Assembly (NCBI GenBank): GCA_943735955.1
Contig: OX030962.1
Coordinates: forward strand, 3,321,239 to 3,385,238
Length of the DNA stretch: 64,000 nt
Direction: 5' to 3'
Source of the DNA: Piscicola geometra
Lineage: Eukaryota; Annelida; Clitellata; Hirudinida; Piscicolidae
Made by a program: the position numbers and the translations under genes. Positions 35,484 through 46,800 of this stretch are shown here, in pieces (the stretch's first letter is position 1; each line of letters opens with the position of its first letter). The notes beneath the pieces were generated by a model. That model worked only from the letters and a program-made list of their open reading frames with translations, was not told where the DNA came from and did not search any database.

Positions 35484-36574
35484 GTTGACGAGAAATACTT
35501 TCATATTCATCGTATAAAGAATTCTTTTAAAATCCGTTTTACTTCTACAATCTCAAACAAAAATGCACACACACACATACAAACACACATGCATCTGACC
35601 ATAATCTCAATTAAAGTATAAAAAAAATATATTATGTTGAAGATTACGCTAATAATATTGATGCTGATTATGAATTTGATGACACCATTCTTTCTAATAC
35701 TATGTTATGTATGTGTGTGTATGTAAGTGTGATTATGTGCGTGTATATACACTGTATACGTGTGTGTATATTGATATGAATATGTATAAAGCTCATAAGT
35801 GCACTCAAAGAAACTTGAGTCTGTCAAGCACTCTAATCTAACATTATTTGCCTCCTTTTCGAAAGACATAGAATTACTTTATTCAAGTGTCTCCTAAGCA
35901 TTTTTAATTGTCGTATTGAATTTTATATCTAGGCCTCGTTTTACATATTTTTCTTGCATATTTATCTCCAGCCACCTCTCAAGCTACTTATTACTTTGGC
36001 GCTTCCGTTATCAGCTTTCAAGTTCACTCGACAAATGAAGTGTTGACATGAAAAAATATTTATCTTTAGAACGATTATTTTTATTTTAAGTTTTTTGTCA
36101 TTTTATCTGTTTCTAATATAAAAGTATCTTTATTGACAGCTCAAAACGCAGTTTAAAATGTTTAGTGGTTCATTTTTTTCATGATTAAAATTTCTTTCAA
36201 TATATATAAATATCGTTATAAATTTAATAAAAAGGATTAAAAAGATTCGATTTTGTTTCATTAATTTAATTTAAAATATTGTGGCATACAAATGATTAAA
36301 ACGACACAACCCAAAAACTCAAGCTCCTAGCAAAATAAAAGAGATGGCCAGTGTTATTTTTATTAATTGAGTTCACTTTATAAATTATCCTAAGCTATCT
36401 AGTTTAAAAATTTTAGTTTAACCTTACTTCTAACTAACCATACCCTTTACAAATTAAAATCAATAGGATTCAAAAAGAACAAGTTTCATTTACGAGGCTA
36501 GCGCTTCACCATCTAGAAAAACAATATTATAGATATTCATGCCAAATATTAAAGTATTTATGAGAAACTTTTGT
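35484..36574. other. 3'-flanking AT-rich sequence, no gene seen
   Basis: Contains short TG/CA-rich patches (35565-35600, 35710-35770) and otherwise unremarkable AT-rich DNA. Confidence 0.35.
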
Positions 36575-37965
36575 AGTAATTTATTATTTTTAAAAAAAAT
36601 TAAATTTTGTATTTTAATTTAAAAAAGTTAATTTTAAATTTATTATTTTAATTAAAAAAAGTTAATTTTAATTTATTTCTTTAATTAAAAAAGTTTGTTT
36701 TAAATATATTTATTTAATTAAAAAAGTTTATTTTAAATTTATTATTTTAATTAAAAAAAGTTAATTTTAAATTTATTATTTTAATTAAAAAAAGTTAATT
36801 TTAAATTTATTATTTTAATTGAAAAAAGTTATTTTTAAATTTATTGTTTTAATTAAAAAAAGTTAATTTTAAATTTATTATTTCAATTAAAAATACTTAA
36901 TTTTAAATTTATTATTTTAATTAAAAAAAGTTAAATTTAAAGTTAATATTTTAATATTAAAAAGTTAATTTTAAATTTTATTTTACTTAAAAAAAGTTAA
37001 TTTTAAATTTATTATTTTAATTGAAAAAAGTTAATTTTGAATTTATTATTTTAATTAAAAAAAGTTAATTTTAAATTTATTATTTCAATTAAAAATAGTT
37101 AATTTTAAATTTATTATTTTAATTAAAAAAAGTTAAATTTAAAGTTAATATTTTAATTTAAAAAAGTTAATTTCAAATTTTATTTTACTTGAAAAAAGTT
37201 AATTTTAAATTTATTATTTCAATTAAAAATATTTAATTTTAAATTTATTATTTTAATTAAAAAAAGTTAAATTTAAAGTTAATATTTTAATTTAAAAAAG
37301 TTAATTTTAAATTTTATTTTACTTAAAAAAAGTTAATTTTAAATTTATTATTTTAATTGAAAAAAGTTAATTTTGAATTTATTATTTTAATTAAAAATGT
37401 TAATTTTAAATTTATTATTTTAATTTTAAAAAAGTTAACTTTAAATTTATTATTTTAATTAAAAATATTTAATTTTAAATTTAATATTCTAACTAAAAAA
37501 AGTTAATTTTAAATGTATTATTTTAATTTAAAAAAGTTAATTTTAAATTTATTATTTCAATTTAAAAAAGTTAATTTTAAATTAGTTATTTTAATTTTAA
37601 AAAGTTAATTTTAAATTTATTATTTTAATTTTTAAAAGTTAATTTTAAATTTATTATTTCAATTTAAAAAGTTAATTTTAAATATCTTATTTAAATTTAA
37701 AAAAATTTATTTCAAATGTATTATTTTAATTTAAAAATGTTAATTTTAAATCTATTAGTTTAATTTTAAAAAGTTAATTTCAAATTTATCATTTTAATTT
37801 CATTTTTTATCAATTTAATTTTAAGTTTAATCAGTTTAATTTTAAGTTTAATCAATTTAATTTTGAGTTTCATCATTTTAATTTTAAGTTTAATCAATTT
37901 AATTTAAGTTCAATCAATTTAATTTTAAGTCTAATCAATCTCATTTTAAATATATATCAGGCCAC
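36575..37965. repeat. AT-rich minisatellite, about 33-bp unit
   Basis: About 40 imperfect copies of a unit reading AGTTAATTTTAAATTTATTA then TTTTAATTAAAAA. Higher-order structure is visible: a group containing TTAAATTTAAAGTTAATATTT recurs about every 240 bp (36925, 37130, 37270). Towards the 3' end the unit degenerates to TTTAATTTTAAGTTTAATCAA. There is no coding content. Confidence 0.95.
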
Positions 37966-37969
37966 TCTA

Positions 37970-38084
37970 ATAACAATAAATTTTCCTATGCCTATATTAA
38001 TTCTGACAAATTATCTTATGCCATATTAATTCTGACAAATTTTCTTATGCCTATATTAATTCTGACAAATTTTCTTATGCCTAT
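37970..38084. repeat. 30-bp tandem repeat at the hAT target site
   Basis: Four copies of a unit containing TTTTCTTATGCCTATATTAA and TTCTGACAAA. A partial copy continues at 39692-39720, on the other side of the transposon inserted at 38085. The element therefore landed inside the array and its duplication ATGCCTAT is part of the unit. Confidence 0.9.
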
Positions 38085-39691
38085 TAGAGGTCGGACCGGG
38101 TACCCGATCTGACCGGGTACCCGCGGGTACCTGCGGGACTCCCGCGGGAACGGGAATGAAAACTAATTTCGGGACGGGAAAAGTCGGGAACCGGGAATAG
38201 GTTTTCGGGACGGGAACTGGAACGGGAATCAATATTCAAATCGGGAACGGGAAAAGACGGGAACGGGAATCAACTTTTAAATCGGGAACGGGAAAAACGG
38301 GAATAACAGTTATTGGGATTGGATTCTTTAACAATGATTTTTCATCAAACTTCTAAGTGTGGAAATTTTTATTTCATCGATACTCCGTCCTTAAAATAAG
38401 TATCAAATGCAATAGAAATGTATAACGAAGCCACCATTGCCAATGTCGAAATCTCCAACACTACATTTGAAGTTGTTATGATGAGTCCAAAGATTAGGGA
38501 GATTAGAACAAATGGGTGATGATGAAAACTTTTCAGATGAAATCAAACTGGTCAGTTTTATTATTTTAATTTTATAAATAAATACTTTGAATTTGAATGA
38601 TTAATTTCCAAATGATTGCTCAGTTGATCATTTCGACAAAAGAAAAGATGCCATTGATCTTATTCATATGACAGCATGTCTGTTGCATCCCCAGTATGAA
38701 AGAATAAAAGGAAAAAAGTTTGGGATAGAAAAGAAATAAATACCAAGACTTTCATTAGAAAAAGTTTAAATCTATTTTGTTCAGCCAGACCAAGCTGCAG
38801 TGCCGTTGAGAAAAAAAACAAATGATGGTTATTTAGACCTATTATGTTTGTTTTGATAACGTAAAAATTATAATGAAATCATTATACTGTCAAATTATAC
38901 GAATGATTTTATATTTGCAGTTGTGGAGAATAAGAATGTTGTCAAAAAACATATTTCTAACATTATTGAAGAATTAATAATAATGAACGAAGAAAAAAAA
39001 TTAGAAGAGGATGAATTGTACAAATATTCACAATTACGTCCCAAAAAAATAGGAGAATATAAAGATGTTTTATTTTATTGGAGTAAAATGAGCAATTTTA
39101 AAATACTACAAGAAGTAGCCAAAATTTTGTTTAGTATATCTGCAAGTTATATTCCCTGTGAACGGAATTTCTCAATATGTGGTCGTTTAACTTCAGACCC
39201 AAAATCATCTCATTTGAAAGCTGAAACTCTTAACGGTTTAACCCATGTGAAAAACAAAAAAGACTTGGTTGAATTACTCAAAAACAATGACTAACTTCAA
39301 TACTTTCATTTCAATAAATATTTGAAATTTAAATCGTGTTTTTTTTATTTTATTAAAAGAAATATTCTCTGACTTTCAAATAATAAATGTTGAAAAATTT
39401 TAGAACAAGCAAGTTTGGGACCAGTGAAAACGGCAGCGAAAATGAATAAAAAACAAAAAGCTTTCGGGAACGAGTCGAGACGGGGAAAAAAATTTCGGGA
39501 ACGGGACGGGACGGGAATCAAAATTCTGATGTCCCATCGGGAACGGAACGGGACGGGTAAAAAAATTTCGGGAACGGGACGGGACGGGAATCAAAATTCT
39601 GATGTCCCATCGGGAACGGGACGGGACGGGAAAACAAATTTCGGGAACGGGACGGGACCGGGAATGAAAATTCGTCCATGTCCGACCTCTA
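38085..39691 (+). mobile_element. Non-autonomous hAT, TAGAGGTCGGAC family, copy 2
   Basis: A 1607-bp element with terminal repeats TAGAGGTCGGAC and GTCCGACCTCTA and a perfect 8-bp duplication ATGCCTAT (38077-38084, 39692-39699). The first 240 bp and last 220 bp carry many direct repeats of CGGGAACGGGACGGGA in an otherwise AT-rich body. The only coding part is the last transposase exon at 38923-39294, behind the acceptor ttatatttgcag. It is the best preserved of the three copies, which suggests that it is a recent insertion. Confidence 0.93.
38923..39294 (+). CDS. hAT C-terminal dimerisation exon (copy 2)
   Basis: An open 123-codon frame representing the last exon of a hAT transposase. It includes the acidic segment NEEKKLEEDELYKYSQL, a Trp (YWSKMSNFKILQEVAKILF), the conserved IPCERNFSICGRLTSDPKS and the end segment LTHVKNKKDLVELLKNND. 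The rest of the transposase is absent from the element, so this exon cannot act as a transposase; at most it could dimerise. It is 26 codons longer than the decayed version at 2413-2709. Confidence 0.7.
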   Translation: MENKNVVKKHISNIIEELIIMNEEKKLEEDELYKYSQLRPKKIGEYKDVLFYWSKMSNFKILQEVAKILFSISASYIPCERNFSICGRLTSDPKSSHLKAETLNGLTHVKNKKDLVELLKNND

Positions 39692-39699
39692 ATGCCTAT

Positions 39700-39974
39700 A
39701 TTAATTCTGAAAAATTTTCTTCTGCGACCAAAATATCACAAATTTATTGACTGGTTAAAGTGGCTGCCAAGATGGCAAAGATAACCATTAAAAAGCCAAA
39801 TTAGACCCATTTAAGAGATTTTTCAACGTTATCGTATTATACTTGTTTTCTATGAAAAAAAAATCAATAAGGCAGCTCATAAACGAAACGACAAACATAA
39901 TAACAACCAAATTTAAAACAGATGCTAGGATTTTTAATCCAGCGATTAATACTAGCTACTGGAGCAGACTACAG
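39700..39974. other. AT-rich spacer, no gene seen
   Basis: Remainder of the 30-bp repeat, then unremarkable AT-rich sequence up to the LINE fragment. Confidence 0.35.
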
Positions 39975-40440
39975 TTAGCAACCACCATTGATTTTACAAT
40001 TTTTCAAAATTTTTGTTATGAATATGCATATATTATATATAATAGCAGTTCTGAAGATGGTATTCCGGCGCGAGTTCCATCTGACTTCCGCATTAGGCTC
40101 TTGGTCGCAGTGTTGCAGCTCCTCCAGCCGATCTATGAACTCCTGGTTCTTGACTTGATGGGTGGTCGGATAGGTGTTGATTTTTGGCTGGAATTTCTTC
40201 TTGGAGAGGTGGAGCCTCTTGGGGCGCAACTTTATCTTTGAGGCGATGAGGGAGTGGTTTGATCTTGGATGTCTCCAGGACACCTTGTGACATGCCTTGT
40301 TCTGAAAGTAGATGTTTGTAACACACAGGTTGTGGTAGCAACAGAATTCGAGTAGTCTCTGGCCATTTTCATTCAATTTCTCTATGGCATGATGACCCAG
40401 CACACCTGGCCAGAAGTCATGGTGAGAGTCTTGCTTCTTA
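39975..40440 (-). pseudogene. RTE-like LINE endonuclease fragment with internal deletion
   Basis: The minus-strand frame reads HDFWPGVLGHHAIEKLNENG, then QRLLEFCCYHNLCVTN, HKVSWRHPRS and SLIASKIKLRPKRL. This is the C-terminal part of the APE endonuclease of RTE-type LINEs. The segment normally lying between WxHPRS and the SDH/TDH catalytic motif (the LDxVLxRR stretch) is missing, so the protein is deleted as well as truncated. It lies upstream of the pseudokinase gene. Confidence 0.75.
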
Positions 40441-40865
40441 TAATAGATATTCTATTTTTATTTTAACAACCCATTAAGTAATTATTTAGTTACTTATAAA
40501 ATCCAGAATAAAAAATGTGAGAATTGTGCAAGGAAGTTCTTGTGACTACTTCAGGCTTTCAATAACCTTCCAGTTTTTATAACTTTTTTTATTTCGACTT
40601 ATTTCACAAATCTTTGTCTGATACGAGTGTATTGGTTGTATATATATATATATAGTATATATATCATTCTATGTATAGGATAAAAGGCTTATATTAAAAG
40701 GATTCTTATTAAGTGGTAGGTGTTTAAATTAGATTACTTGAGACTTCTACATACTCACAAAACCACTCGAACTTTGAAAAAAATATTTAGAGATCTAGAT
40801 CAAAAACATTTTATTAAAAGTATTAAAAATTTTAATGTTTATTAATAAAAGTGCAGTGTTTAAAA
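40441..40865. other. Upstream region of the receptor pseudokinase gene
   Basis: AT-rich, with a short TATATATATATATA tract at 40640-40664 and no recognisable regulatory site beyond that. A promoter is presumed here but not identified. Confidence 0.3.
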
Positions 40866-43800
40866 ATGAATGTAGGCCTGCAACTGGCAATCTACTTTAT
40901 ATTGTTAACACCAATAACATCTTTATTTTCTTTGAGAAATGGCTTTGAAAGTAATGGATGGATATCAAAAAGTCAAAAAAGAGTTGTGCACTTTACGCTG
41001 ACGGATGGAGGAGTAACTATACAAAGACTATCAGCATCCAGGGTTCTATTTGGTGGAGTGGAGGTGAATCTGGAGAGTGTTGGAAGGTGAGATTTTGTTT
41101 TGATTTGAATTTGATTTATTTAAATAACTTGAAAGGTTAAACATTTATCGACCTATAGTTTTGAGCTAACTTCTTTCATGAATTTTTTTCCCAAAATAAT
41201 TAATATGTTTTAAAAACTACATATTTGCATATTGGAAAAATTATATTGAAATTGCAAAAAACTAAATGAACTATTTTTGAATAATTATAAACAATGAAAA
41301 AAAAGTATACTACCACAACAACATCAACTCTCAAACATCATCATCATCAACAACAACACAGGTTCAAATGTAATTATAACAACTATGAATTCGTCTTCCA
41401 GCCAAACTCAAGTCACCCCATATTATCCTTCTCATCTCCATCATCATCTTGCCTAAAGTCAGCTGTTAGTATGTTTATAATAAGATTATAATTCGTGCAT
41501 GAAAGCTTCAATATTAAAATATTAAAAATATCTATTCGAATTTAATAGATTTATATGATAAAAAGATCTGAAGAATCAAAAGAAGATGGTGATGATGATA
41601 GTGACGATCCAGAAAAAAGCAATGAAGATGATGATGAAGATAGTAGTGAGGATAGTGAGGGTGATGATAATGATGGAGACAGTGCTGATGATAGTTGTGT
41701 GTCATATGGCAAATCAGGGTCAGGAAAGTTTGTTCTACAATCATTTGACCAAGAAAATGCAGAAATAAAAGATAATAATAATAATAATCAAAACAAAAAG
41801 AATGAAGTTAATTATAGATCAAATACAAATAATAATTTCAATAATGAAAACAATAAAAATAATCAAAATGTTGATGTTACCTCATCCACATATTCCTACT
41901 ATTTAGCTATTTCCTACAGAAACCCCCTTGTTATTCAAGACAATAAGAATGCAAATATAAGGAATGAAAAAAATAATATTAATACTAATAATAATGACAT
42001 CACAAGAATAAAAAGCTTAACTGACAACAGTGTAATTGACTGGAGAAATATAAACAAATCAAAAAACAACAGCAACATCCCTTATACAACAACTAACACA
42101 AACAACAAGAAGATTGCACTTGCCAGCCACAACATCAGGCCATCTCCCTCCAACCAACTCTTTGATCAGAAAACAGCGGTTGTGTTGTTGGTGTGTAGGA
42201 GGAAGGAGGATGATGATAATGATAATGGTGATGATATTGATAATGGTGATGATAATGATAATAATGATGATAACAAAAGAGCTTTGAAGTTTTACAAAGA
42301 AAGCAACAGCCATCTTGTAAGTTTACCACTCTCCATGGTTCGAAGCGCACGCATGTTCTAGATTAATAAGCACATGCCTTAATATCATTATGTATGCCCT
42401 TCCGCTTTTAATAGAAAATGAAATGCTACATCGAAATTGTCGTTAGAGCAGTATTGAGGCTGTTTAAAGCGGGTGGCATTTATGAATGATATTTCTTTTC
42501 ATTGGTTCAACATTTTCTTCAGTTCTTCAAGTTTCATCACGTGTGCTGTTGTCCGGACGCCTGTAAAGAATCATCATCGTCATCATCATCATCATTATCA
42601 CCGAAAGATCAACTCAGATATGAGCAAGCAAAACAGATTGGCGATATGAGTAGTATCACCAGCACCACCACCACTTATCCTCCTTCAAAAAGCAAGCATG
42701 GTGCAGAGTCGAACAACCTTTTTAATGCGTTTTTTTATGGCAACAAAGCAAACAGCAGCCACAACAACGATGCCACGCAAAACGACAAAAAACGGAAGCA
42801 AAAACAAAAAAACAACTTTAATGAAAAAAAAAGCTTTGAAAACAAATATAATCAGCAAATAAACAACTACAAGCACAACAAGACAATGCAGCCTATAAAC
42901 AACATCAATAACAGCACAGTTCCCCTGCCATCACCACCCGCTCACAACATTTCTTTTTTCTCGCACCAATACCACGCTCCAACGCACGTGTGGATGGTGG
43001 TGATGGTGAACGTGGTGATAGTGGCTGGAGCAGTTTGCATTGCTGGTTGTTGTTGCAGTCGCAATGGAGTGTCGCTGGCCAGTGGACCCTACTCCATGCT
43101 GCCCAAGGCATACAGCCACCACTATTGTGAGTAGGGGAAGGAGGGGTGGAAAAGGGTGGAGGCTTTTTGGTCCCTTATCTGCGCCTGCTCAATGGTGACG
43201 AAATACCGGGTCATTGCTTAGTTGCAGTGTTGAGCAAGTTCCAACAAAATTCGGACCACTTCCAGTTTCGCAAAGTGGAAACGTAAAAATGTGATCTAGT
43301 TTCAGTTCCTGGAGTCTGGACTAAAGCTCCGATATATCGATCGAACAGTTAGTCACAAACGTCTTACCTACACTCATAAACATATGTTGTTGGCATTCAT
43401 CCATCTCGTGAGATGATGATAGCGCTCTGATGTGTTCTTTAACGGCAGCTTCTAGAGTGGCTCAGCAGACCGATCCTGGATCGACAGTCTCTGTTGCAGC
43501 GGCTGCAGGTGATGTCGGATGGAGGATCGAGAGCCTGATTCTGCTGCCTCATCTTTCTTCTTTGCTTTCGGGATTCCAGATGTTGCCTGCGTTCTTCCTC
43601 GCCCTTTTTGATGCCTTTGTGGACAGTCTGGCGCCAGCCCCTCCGGTCATCGGCTAGCTCTTCCCATCTGCCAGGGTCGATACCCGTAAGTTTGAGGTCG
43701 CGTTTGCAGACGTCTTTGAAGCGTAGTTGCGGGCGACCAACTGGACGGTGTCCTGTAGCCAGCTCGCCATAGAGCATGTCCTTGGGTATGCGACCTTCTT

Positions 43801-46800
43801 CCATTCGACGCACGTGACCCAGCCAGCGTAAACGTCTTTGGCATAGAAGGAGGTGTATGCTGAGTGAGTTGGTTTGATTGAGTACGGCTGTGTTGGTGAC
43901 TTTGTCTTGCCATGTTATGCCAAGGATGCGTCGAAGACAGCGGAGATGAAAGCTTTCGTATTCTTATAAACATATAAGAAGAAATAAATTGCATTTTATT
44001 CCTTCTACAAATGGCCATGCACATTGAGGCAATTTTACTCACCATTGTGCTTCATGGTGTCTCCTTTTGATTGCAGATAAAACACGGATTGCAAGATGTG
44101 GCAGTGGCTCCACTGAGTGCTTTCTGACACAACATCTCCTATTTAGAAATCCGTGTATAGCCTTGAATAATTCTTTTTCGTCTCGAGCGTGGATCAACTC
44201 GTCAAAGCAACTTTCTCTGAGAGGTGTGCGTGACAGTCATCGGCACTGATGCCTGAGACTGACGACGTCTTACTTCTGCCCGCGATGAGTTTCCAGGTGT
44301 CAACTGACTTCCCTTTGGACTGAGAAAGCTTCAAGTTCCAGAACTGCTCTCGCTTACGTCTGCACAGACCCTTATAGACTTTCAACTTATGACCTAGGCA
44401 GTATGTGTGTGCTCATTTTTTGACATACTATAGATTTTCTCAAGACTTCTCTTAATACTCAACACTCATGGTTGAACTAAGAGGAATCAAGTTATCGAGA
44501 ATGCTAGTCAAAGTGGAGCTGTAGAGGTCAGCAGCTGTGTCTACATCAAGGTCAGTGCTAGACGAGAGTGGAGACAGTCGAACCTGTAAAGCAAACCCTG
44601 TTCTATCTCAGAGTTTCCGAGTCTACTCCCTAAATATTTTAAAATAACAAAAATAATTAATCTAAACTAATTTAAATAAAATATTGAAAAACTATGTATC
44701 TTAAGAAAAACCTTGACAAAACTAGGCAAATTTCAAAAGGCAACCGTAAAAGTGCCAACCACTGGGTGTGGTTGGGGCCAAAGGGAAATGTTTGTGTTAT
44801 TCAAATGTTTCACAAAATATTATTAACTATTAGAATTATTAACTATTGCACAACACCAACATCATTTCTCTACATAAAAAACACTCAAAACTTTCCACAA
44901 CACTAAAAATACCCTCACAACACAAAAAACGCTGCACAGCATCAACAGCACTCCACAACACTCCACAACAGCACCAAATGCTTCATAAACTAACAACAAC
45001 AATAAAACTTCACTATACCAACAACACTAAACAACACTTCACAAAACCAACAACACTCGAAAAAAGCAACACTACTTCTTGAAACTAACAACAAAAATAA
45101 TACTCTACAACACTTCACAACAATAACAAAATCAATAGGACTCAAAAACATTTAATCAAACATTCTATAAAACTCCACAACAACAACAACAATCCACTAA
45201 ACTAGAAACATTCCATCACATTTCACAACACTAACAATACTCCACAACACTCTACAACACCATCAACATTCTACAACACCAACAACATTCTAAAACACTC
45301 AACAGCACAACAACATTATACAACACAGCTCTGTACTCGAGCAGTAACACAGTCTCCAAGTCACATGAACGCCTCAACGATTTCTACAACTTCATAAACG
45401 ACAACACTAAGAACGGAAAAAAGAAAAAAATTCAAAATATTCTTGCCAACACAAACACTTATTGCAACAATAACAATAACAACTACGACAACAACAACAA
45501 AAACAGACGTGGTATTTTAAGCAAGAAGCTTTCAATTACACAGCATGACACTTCTAATGCTCATGTGATCCTGGAAGAAGATCTGCAACTAAAAAAAAAG
45601 TAGGTTTCAAGAGTCAGTAGAAGAATACATCGTTTCATGACAACCACCAAAACGGCTTCAGGCACCGTCATCCATCACAACCACCACTTGTATCACTTAA
45701 ACTTTCTCAACTATGCTCTCAACTCAATCGACCATCATAATCAACAAATCCACTGAAAACACACAACAACCACCCTTACTCCTTACGGAGACCTCGTCCT
45801 AGGAGACCCCATCTTGGAGACCTCATCCTGATGGGGTCTACAGGGATGAGGTCGCCTAGAATTATGTTTTTGCATACCCTCCAAATCTGCCTTCCCACCA
45901 TTCAGACTAAACAAAGGTGGTTTTGGAACAGCCTACACGTGTTTATGGAAGGGTAAGGTGGTGGTGGCCAAGAAGCTGTCACTACACGGCAACCAACATA
46001 GCCACCAAGTACTGCAGTGGCTGCTGCAGTCAGTACGACATCTAGTGTGAGATATTTATTTAAGTTTTTATTAATTATTATTTTTGTTTTTATTTTTTCG
46101 AAATTTATCTTGATAAGAGAATAATAATAATCATCATCACAACCATCAATATTTTTGGTTTATCTTCAGTAAGCACCATTAGCAATGCCATTCGATTTTT
46201 CAAACATTATTATGATGTAATATATTCAAACATTATTATCCATACTAACATATTTAAATTTTAGATTATGATGAATGAAGTTAAAACAGTTACAATAAAA
46301 AAAATTATTTAAAAAAAAGTTATGTCACTTTTAAGGCAAACTTTTCATGCAACGACGTTGGATAATTAAAAATAGAGGCGGTGCGCACGGACCCGTGTGG
46401 AAAGAATAAAAGTGCTATTTTGTGTGTTATGTGTATAAGGGCGGGTCATACTTTTTAAAATGTTATTTTTTTTGGCACATAAGTTAAAAATGTGAGGTAT
46501 ACCATGAAGAATTCAAAACAAATTTTTACTTGTAACAAAAATTGTTTAGCTACCCGAAAATGTATTCAAAAACTGAAGATTTTCATTCAACTATTATAAC
46601 TTAAAATCTAATCATATTTTTCAGAATTTGTATTATATCACCAGCCCCTCAACCATCATCATCAAGATTACAACCTTCCCCATTCACACCTGAACCATCA
46701 TCATAACCACCTCAACTATCATCATTACTACCACAACCATCATCGTCATCAGAAAACTCCAGCACCGACATTTAGTGGATGTCTTAGGGGTTTGTGTTGG

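Noticed and set aside
36575..38084. CRISPR-like array
   Set aside because: Units are contiguous and nearly identical with no unique spacers; this is an AT minisatellite in a eukaryotic genome.
42685..43122. Minus-strand frames opposite pseudokinase exon 4
   Set aside because: Antisense shadows of the exon whose phase and transmembrane segment fit the plus-strand gene.
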